NCBI GenBank assembly: GCA_963812965.1
Contig: CAWEXG010000002.1
Location: forward strand, 186,001 to 250,000
DNA length: 64,000 nt
Source: DASXMT01 sp963812965
Lineage (GTDB): Bacteria; Actinomycetota; Acidimicrobiia; Acidimicrobiales; RAAP-2
Reading direction: 5' to 3'
Below are positions 58,018 through 64,000 of this stretch, piece after piece; position 1 is the stretch's first letter, and each line of letters starts with the position of its first letter. Position numbers and translations under genes: made by a program. Below the pieces are notes generated by a model, which saw only the letters and a program-made list of their open reading frames with translations, did not search any database and was not told the DNA's origin.

Positions 58018-60529
58018 ATGGCCGCCGATCCGGCGGGCAACCGGGTGCTGGCGGTTGACGACGATGGTGCTCCACCGCCTCATGAGCAGGCGCCTGATCC
58101 CGAGGATGGCCTCGAGTTCGATCCTGGGGTCGACGACAACGGTCCCAGGTTCACGGACAACACTCCGCCGGCACCGTCCGTCGCCATGTCGCCTGGGGCT
58201 GCCGACGAGCTGATCGAGGGGCTCACCGGGCCCCAGCGGGACTCGGTGACCCACCGAGACGGTCCCCTGTTGGTCGTGGCCGGTGCAGGATCCGGGAAGA
58301 CCAGAGTGCTCACCCGACGGATCGCCCATCTCATCGCCACCGGCGATGCGCTGCCGTGGCAGATCCTGGCCATCACGTTCACCAACAAAGCCGCCGACGA
58401 GATGCGTCGTCGTGTCGAGGAGCTGGTCGGTCCCCGAGCCAAGCGGATGTGGGTATCCACGTTCCACTCGGCATGCGTGCGGATCCTGCGGGCCCACGGC
58501 GACTACCTCGGCTATAAGGGTTCGTTCACCATCTACGACGACGCCGACTCTCGCCGCCTGGTCGAGATCGTCTGCCGTGAGCTCGACATCGATACGAAGA
58601 AGCTTCCGCCTCGGAGCATCCTGGGACAGATCAGCCAGGCCAAGTCGAGGCAGCAGGGTCCCGCCGAGTACCGGGAAGCGGCGGTGACCATCTTCGACCG
58701 ACGGATCGCCGACGTGTACGACCAGTACCAGCAGCGGATGATGGCTGCCAACGCCATGGACTTCGACGATCTCCTGCTCAACGCCGTCCGCTTGTTCAAA
58801 GAGCATCCCGACGTCCTCGACCACTACCGCCAGCGCTTCACCCACGTGCTCATCGACGAGTTCCAGGACACCAACGTCGTCCAGAACGCTCTGGCCGTGC
58901 TCCTGGCCGACGGCCACCGGAACATCGTCGTGGTGGGCGACAGCGACCAATCGGTCTACCGGTTCCGGGGTGCGGACATCACCAACATCCTGGAGTTCGA
59001 GGAGGCGTTTCCCGACACCACCACCGTGACCTTGGAGCAGAACTTCCGCTCGACACAGACCATCCTCGACGCCGCCAACGCCGTCATCGCCAACAACCTC
59101 TCCCGGAAGCCGAAGACGTTGTGGACCGATGTCGGTGCCGGGGACAGGATCACCCGGTACCGCGCCGAAGACGAGCACGACGAAGCATCATGGGTCTCGA
59201 ACGAGATCGGCCGGCTTCACCGAGAGCACGGGATCCGTTGGGGCGATGTGGCCGTGTTCTACCGGACCAACGCCCAGAGCCGCGCTCTCGAAGAGGAGCT
59301 GGTCCGACACGAGGTCCCGTACAAGGTGGTGGGCGGCACACGGTTCTACGACCGCCGCGAGGTCAAAGACCTGCTGGCGTACTTGCGAGTGCTGGTGAAC
59401 CCGGACGACGAGGTGAGCTGGCGGCGCATCGTCAACGTGCCCAAACGAGGGGTGGGGGAGACGTCGGTCGCTCGGCTGGCCGGATGGGCCCAGCAGCACG
59501 GGCTGTCGTTCGGTGCCGCTGTCGGCCGTGCTGCTGAAGCCGGGGTCACCGGAAAGGCATCCAAGGCTCTTGCCGATCTGGCTGTGCTGCTCGACGAGCT
59601 CCGGAGCCGCATGGCGGTCCCGGACCCGGCCGACGACTCTGGCGACAGCAGCTCCGAACCCGACGACAGCTCCGACGGCTCCGATGACGACCTGCTTCGA
59701 CCAGGAGAGCTCACGTCTACCGTGGCCGAGCGAACCGGCTACCGCAGCGAGCTGCTGGCCGAAGGCAGCATCGAGGCGCTGGGGCGGGTCGAGAACATCG
59801 ACGAGCTGGCCGGCGTGGCCTCCGAGTACCGAACGTTGGCGGAGTTCCTGGAAGCGGCGTCGTTGGTTGCCGACTCCGACGATCTCGACGGCGATCCCAG
59901 CCGCGTGTCCTTGATGACCTTGCACATCGCCAAGGGACTGGAGTTCCCCGCCGTGTTCCTGGTGGGGATGGAAGACGGCATCTTTCCCCACTTCCGATCC
60001 CTGGGAGATCCGGTGGAGCTCGAAGAAGAGCGCCGGCTCTGTTATGTCGGGATCACCCGGGCCAAGCAGTACCTGTTCGTCTCACATGCGTGGAGCCGGA
60101 TGCTGTGGGGCAGCACCAACAGCAACATCCCCAGCCGGTTCCTGGCCGAGATGCCGTCGGAGCTGGTGCGAGAGGTCGGAGCCGCCGGTGGGTTCGGAAG
60201 CAGCTACGGCGGACACCGCTCGGCACCAGGCCGAGACGGGTTCGAGGGGGAGGGCCCGGTGGGGACACCGGGGAAGAGCCGGTTCGGAACGGGTCTCTCC
60301 GGTTCGCAGAGACGTACTGCCACCGGGAAGAGGCGTGCTGAGCCGTCGTCGAGCGGAGCAGAGAACCTGGGACTGCAGCCGGGCGATGTGGTGGTCCACG
60401 GCCGGTGGGGCGAGGGAACGGTCATGGCGACCAGCGGATCTGGCGAGGATGCCGAGGCCACTGTCGAAATTCTCCGGGGTCGGACGGAAGCAGCTCCTGC
60501 TGCGCATGGCCCCCTTGAAGCGAGCCTAG
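58018..60529 (+). CDS. pcrA: ATP-dependent DNA helicase PcrA/UvrD (one late frame break)
   Basis: This SF1A 3'-5' helicase acts in repair and replication restart. Motifs: PLLVVAGAGSGKTRVLTRRI, AITFTNKAADEMRRRVEELV, VLIDEFQDTNVVQNAL, VVGDSDQSVYRFRGADI, LMTLHIAKGLEFPAVFLVGM and CYVGITRAKQYLFVSHAW. An acidic S/D-rich insert lies near residue 540. ATG 58018 is preferred; TTG 58000 would overlap the guaB3 stop. The open frame runs to 60606, but removing one A near 60468 (GTCGAAATTCTCC) restores the usual end EFSGVGRKQLLLRMAPLKRA with a stop at 60529, so the longer tail is probably an artefact. Confidence 0.93.
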
Positions 60530-60752
60530 GCAGGGCGGGCGGATCTTCTGGGAGCCGTTCCTCTGGGCAAGCAGCCGAGAAGGAAGTGCGTGCGGGGCCG
60601 GGGTGAGCCCCGGAGAACCTCTGACGTGAGAGACTGTCCTGACGTGTTTCGGTGACCACTCGGAGTGCGAATCGATGGCAACAAGGCCGATGAGTGATCG
60701 AGGGCCGATGAGCGCGGTACCCGAATCGGGTTCATGCTGAGTCAGTGGAGGA

Positions 60753-62231
60753 ATGGTGGCTCCCGCCAACCCGTACAACCGGAGTGATCGACAGCGGGGC
60801 CCGTCGGGGCGCTACTCCACGACGACGATGGGCGAAGAAGCTTTGTCGACAGCCGGTCCGGGCCCTGTTCCCTACAGCGAGGATCTCGACCACCACGAGC
60901 TGGTAGACGACGACGGGTATGTTCACCGGCCCGGTGGACCGCCCCCCCGTCGCCCCGGAGGTCCACCACCGCGCCGTCCTAGCTCACCGAATGGTCGTCG
61001 CCCTGGTTCATCGAACGGGAGCCGCCCGCGCACGGCGAGAGAACGGCGGCGCTTGCGCAGGGCGCGGCACAAGCAGGTGGTGCGCAGCCGTCGTACTGCC
61101 ATCGGCCGCCATCCGAAGCTCACCGCTCTGGCCATCGTGCTCCTGCTGCTGTCCCCGGTATGGGTGTCGCTGGGGTCGTCCATGGCCAACCCGGCCAACG
61201 GACCGTTCAGCAGCCGCTTCGTGGAGTGGGTGCGTGAGAACGGCGGCGCCAACCTCGTGGCCTCGATCGAGAACTACTGGTACACCCATCACCAGCCGCC
61301 CAAGGGGGGTGAGCCCAAGAAGGGTGCGATCCCGGCTCCCACCAAGACGACCACCTTGGCGGCCACCGCCGGGCCTCCTCATCTGCCCACACCGCCCCCG
61401 ATCACCCCGATCGCCTCACCACCGATCGCCGGGGAGGGGCAGTGGCACCCCATCGGTCGGGACGTGGGGGGTATCCCGGCCATGTACGCCGCCTACATAC
61501 GACCCAACGCCCAGTACACCAGCGAGGTGACCGGGGTGGCGTGGATGGACACCACGCTGCTCAAGGCCACCCTGTACGAGGGTTCGGAGATCCCCGGTAC
61601 GGGTGGCCCGTGGACCAACACCGCTCCGATCTCGGCCACGGCGGCGAACACCCTGGTTGCCGCGTTCAACTCCGGCTTCCTCATGGGGGACTCCGAAGGC
61701 GGCTACTACGACCAGGGGCAGACCGCTGTTCCGCTCAGGAACGGCGCAGCGTCGTTCGTCATCTACCGCAACGGGACCGCCACCGTTGGCACCTGGGGTC
61801 AGGAGGTCACCATGACCCCGAATGTCCAGTCGGTCCGCCAGAACCTCGGCCTGATCGTGGACAACGGGCAGGTCGTACCCGGTGTGAACGACCCCAACTT
61901 CCTGGAGTGGGGAAACACCTTGGGCGGTGCGGTGCGGGTGTGGCGGTCCGGCATCGGGGTCACTGCCAACGGTGCGCTGGTCTGGGCCGGCGGCTCGGGC
62001 CTGTCGATCGGTGACCTGGCCAACGTATTGCAACGAGCCGGAGCAGTCCGGGGCATGGAGACGGACATCAACACGTCGTGGGTCAACTTCTTCAGCTTCG
62101 ACCCTGCACCGGGACAGCCGGCGGCACCGTCCAACGGCACCACCCTGACCAGCGATGAGGTGAACTCGCCCTCACGGTACTTTGCGCCGTGCGCCCGGGA
62201 CTTCATCACCATGTCCGCCCGGGTCCCCTAA
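60753..62231 (+). CDS. Phosphodiester glycosidase-like (DUF2233/NAGPA-type) membrane-anchored protein
   Basis: The 492-residue protein has a ~120-residue hydrophilic, proline/arginine-rich N-terminus with a duplicated GGPPPRRP, one helix (LTALAIVLLLLSPVWVSLGS), a linker and an extracytoplasmic domain containing AAFNSGFLMGDSEGGYYDQG, NLGLIVDNGQVVPGV and AVRGMETDINTSWVNFFSF. These match the phosphodiester-glycosidase fold of NAGPA-like proteins linked to exopolysaccharide metabolism. GGAGGA precedes the start with GTG 60753 in frame. Convergent with dprE2; a role in surface glycans is inferred. Confidence 0.72.
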   Translation: MVAPANPYNRSDRQRGPSGRYSTTTMGEEALSTAGPGPVPYSEDLDHHELVDDDGYVHRPGGPPPRRPGGPPPRRPSSPNGRRPGSSNGSRPRTARERRRLRRARHKQVVRSRRTAIGRHPKLTALAIVLLLLSPVWVSLGSSMANPANGPFSSRFVEWVRENGGANLVASIENYWYTHHQPPKGGEPKKGAIPAPTKTTTLAATAGPPHLPTPPPITPIASPPIAGEGQWHPIGRDVGGIPAMYAAYIRPNAQYTSEVTGVAWMDTTLLKATLYEGSEIPGTGGPWTNTAPISATAANTLVAAFNSGFLMGDSEGGYYDQGQTAVPLRNGAASFVIYRNGTATVGTWGQEVTMTPNVQSVRQNLGLIVDNGQVVPGVNDPNFLEWGNTLGGAVRVWRSGIGVTANGALVWAGGSGLSIGDLANVLQRAGAVRGMETDINTSWVNFFSFDPAPGQPAAPSNGTTLTSDEVNSPSRYFAPCARDFITMSARVP

Positions 62232-62339
62232 TCACAGACGGAGTTCCAGAAGAAACAGTTGGGTCCCAGGGAGTCCCTATCGGACCTGTCGGCTCCTCTG
62301 GAACGTCCGGTGGCGAGAGAAGGTCGAGCCGTCGAGCGG

Positions 62340-63102
62340 TCAACCGGGCATCCGTCGCCACAACGGGCCGGGCAGGTGCCGCATCACGGCGAAGACCCAC
62401 CGAAGGACCGAGGGGACGTAGACCACGGATGCCCCGGACTCGATCCCGTGGACCACGGCGGTGGCCACGTCGTCTGGTGTGGTCGAGAACGGGGCGGGGC
62501 TCATCCCCTCGGTCATCCGCCCGACCACGAACCCCGGACGGACGATGATGACCCGGACGCCACTCCCCACCAGGGAGTCGCTCAGACCCTGCGAGAAGGC
62601 GTCGAGACCGGACTTCGACGAGCCGTAGATGAAGTTGGCCCTGCGGGCGCGCTCGCCGGCCACCGAGGACAGCACGACCAGACGGCCGTGCCCCTGTGCC
62701 CGGAGGCGGGCGGCGATGGCCAGCATGACCGCGGCCACGCCGGTGAAGTTGGTGGCGATCACCTCGGCGGCGGCCACTGGGTCGTGCTCGTCGGTGTCCT
62801 GGTTGCCCAGCACGCCGGCGGCCACCACCACCACGTCGAAGTCGCCGAACCGTTCGAAGACGTCGGTGGCGAACGCGGCGTGGCTGCTGACGTCGGTGAC
62901 GTCGAGCTCCACGGTCTCCACCGTGCTCGCTCCCGCTCGCTTTGCCACCTCGGCGGCTTCGGCCAGACGGGGGCTTTTCCGGCCGGCCAGGACCACCGTG
63001 CGGCACCGGTTGGGCACCAGCTGCTTGCACGATGGCCTGGGCGATCTCAGAGGAGCCTCCCAGCACCAGCACCGACTGCGGTCGTCCCACTGCATCGATC
63101 AT
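62340..63102 (-). CDS. dprE2: DprE2-like short-chain dehydrogenase (one frame break)
   Basis: DprE2 is the NADH-dependent reductase that, with DprE1, epimerises decaprenyl-phospho-ribose to the arabinose donor. ATG 63102 overlaps the dprE1 stop (ATGA). The NAD motif VLVLGGSSEIAQAIV is in the first frame; one extra C near 63032 shifts the rest: VPNRCRTVVLAGRKSPRLAE, VVVAAGVLGNQDTDEHDP, VVLSSVAGERARRANFIYGS-SKSG with Ser, Tyr and Lys of the SDR triad, and RPGFVVGRMTEGM. Corrected length is ~253, as in mycobacterial DprE2. Confidence 0.85.
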
Positions 63103-64000
63103 GTCTCGGTCCGTCCTGTTCGCTCTCGTGGCTGTTTCTTCTTGGCGCTCGGTGCGCCCTTCTTCGTTGTCGGCAGGCAGCCTTCTTGGCCGTCCGCTTC
63201 GTGGCCGGAGCCCTGGATGTCCCGGTGGTCTTCGCCGCCGATCCTGGTCGTGACGCAGCCGATCGACGGTGGTTCGAACCAGGGTCTACAGCGCACAGTC
63301 CGAGGCGGCGACCCAGGTCCGACTGCAACACGCCCTGCGGGTCGACCCGGTGTTGCACTGTCTTGAACGCGTCCGCATCCGGGTACATCCGCTCGAACAT
63401 GTCTTGGGAGACACGGGAGTCCTTGGCCAGGTATACCCGGCCCCCCACCTCTGCCACCTGCTCGTCGAAATCGTCGAGGAGGCGGTCGAGCTGGTCGTAG
63501 CCGACCGGGAGATCGAGAGCCAGCGTCCATCCGGGCCTGGGGAACGAGAGGGGTCCCGGATCACCGGGCCCGAACCGTTTCAACACGGCCAGGAACGATG
63601 CCAGCTTCAGCTCTGCCAAGCGCTCGATGATGTGCCGGACCGTCTCGGCGTGTTCGTCTGCCACCACGAACTGGTACTGGAGAAAGCCCCGCTTGCCGTA
63701 GAGGCGGTTCCACGCTCCCACCCCATCGAGGGGGTGGAAGAACCCGGTCATGTGATGGGGTTTGCCCACCTGGTGCCTGGGTGCCTTGCGGAACCAGAAC
63801 TCGTTGAACGCTCCGACGGTGAGCGGGTTGAGCAGGCCGCTCGGTGGAGTGATCCCCACGTTGAACAGTGTTTTCGGTGACGAAAGCCCGGGCTTTGCCC
63901 GGCGACCGCTGCAGAGCCGGCGGTAGTTCGTCCATCCGAGCGTGGTCGCCGCGGGTCAGCACGGATCGTCCCAGCTTTGAGCCCCCCGACTGGCAGTCGA
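63099..64000 (-). CDS. dprE1: DprE1-like FAD oxidoreductase, C-terminal part (frame breaks, runs off window)
   Basis: DprE1 oxidises decaprenylphosphoryl-ribose at C2. Only the C-terminal ~300 residues are in the window; the FAD domain lies beyond 64000. Visible: GRSVLTRGDHARMDELP, FNEFWFRKAPR, LYGKRGFLQYQFVVADEH, VLKRFGPGDPGPLSFPRPGW, VYLAKDSRVSQDMFERMYPD and HRVDPQGVLQSDLGRRLGL. The residue matching the benzothiazinone-target Cys387 of M. tuberculosis (WNICVD) is Ala here (WTLALD, codon at 63518-63520). Frame breaks occur near 63868 and 63165; the second lies in a K/A/S-rich tail. The stop overlaps dprE2. Confidence 0.83.

Overview
The window reads as chromosomal DNA of a high-GC actinobacterium, most likely an acidimicrobial (class Acidimicrobiia) lineage. 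The support is a complete 14-gene menaquinone-type complex I operon, actinobacterial bc1 (diheme QcrC, 3-TM Rieske QcrA, QcrB) and aa3 oxidase genes including the small actinobacterial subunit IV, a DprE1/DprE2 pair, frequent GTG starts and 1-4 bp ATGA/GTGA/TGATG gene overlaps. A secreted protein with 42-residue 'GYWLVA.DGGIFTFGDA' repeats resembles proteins I associate with Acidimicrobiia. Placement is by inference only.

Layout. 1-4 kb: tetrapyrrole genes (SUMT fragment, hemD, hemB, hemL), then a GT-C-like membrane protein. 6-9 kb: an unrecognised single-pass membrane protein and a convergent geranylgeranyl-reductase-family (MenJ-like) gene. 9.2-25.8 kb: nuoABCDEFGHIJKLMN. 26-31 kb: a LapA-like protein, a polytopic membrane protein, a leftward DUF2156/degenerate metallophosphoesterase locus and a HAD-type phosphatase. 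31-37 kb: leftward hemE-hemH-hemY-lnt operon. 37-39 kb: HelD-type helicase. 39.5-43.4 kb: ctaE-qcrCAB. 43.4-47.8 kb: leftward ctaC-ctaD-ctaF and a 2OG-oxygenase-like protein. 48-51 kb: leftward MBL hydrolase, membrane protein, tatA and crotonase. 51.4-55.6 kb: a large repeat-rich secreted protein behind a structured leader. 55.9-64 kb: a TetR-like regulator, guaB3, pcrA, a phosphodiester-glycosidase-like protein and dprE2/dprE1 (dprE1 runs off the end).

Functional theme. Most of the window builds an aerobic respiratory chain: haem synthesis supplies bc1 and aa3; complex I and (by inference) a MenJ-like reductase feed and tailor menaquinone; ctaE-qcrCAB and ctaCDF encode the quinol-to-oxygen arm. 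The rest concerns the envelope (Lnt, Tat, DprE1/2, surface repeats, DUF2156), nucleic-acid motors (HelD, PcrA) and purine salvage (GuaB3).

Quality caveat. At least 30 reading-frame breaks occur in otherwise well-conserved genes, nearly all equivalent to one extra base, and they cluster in nuoC-nuoL. Coordinates for these genes are given for the reconstructed full-length gene. I regard the breaks as probable consensus errors but cannot prove it. I found no tRNA, rRNA, CRISPR array, insertion sequence or phage gene.
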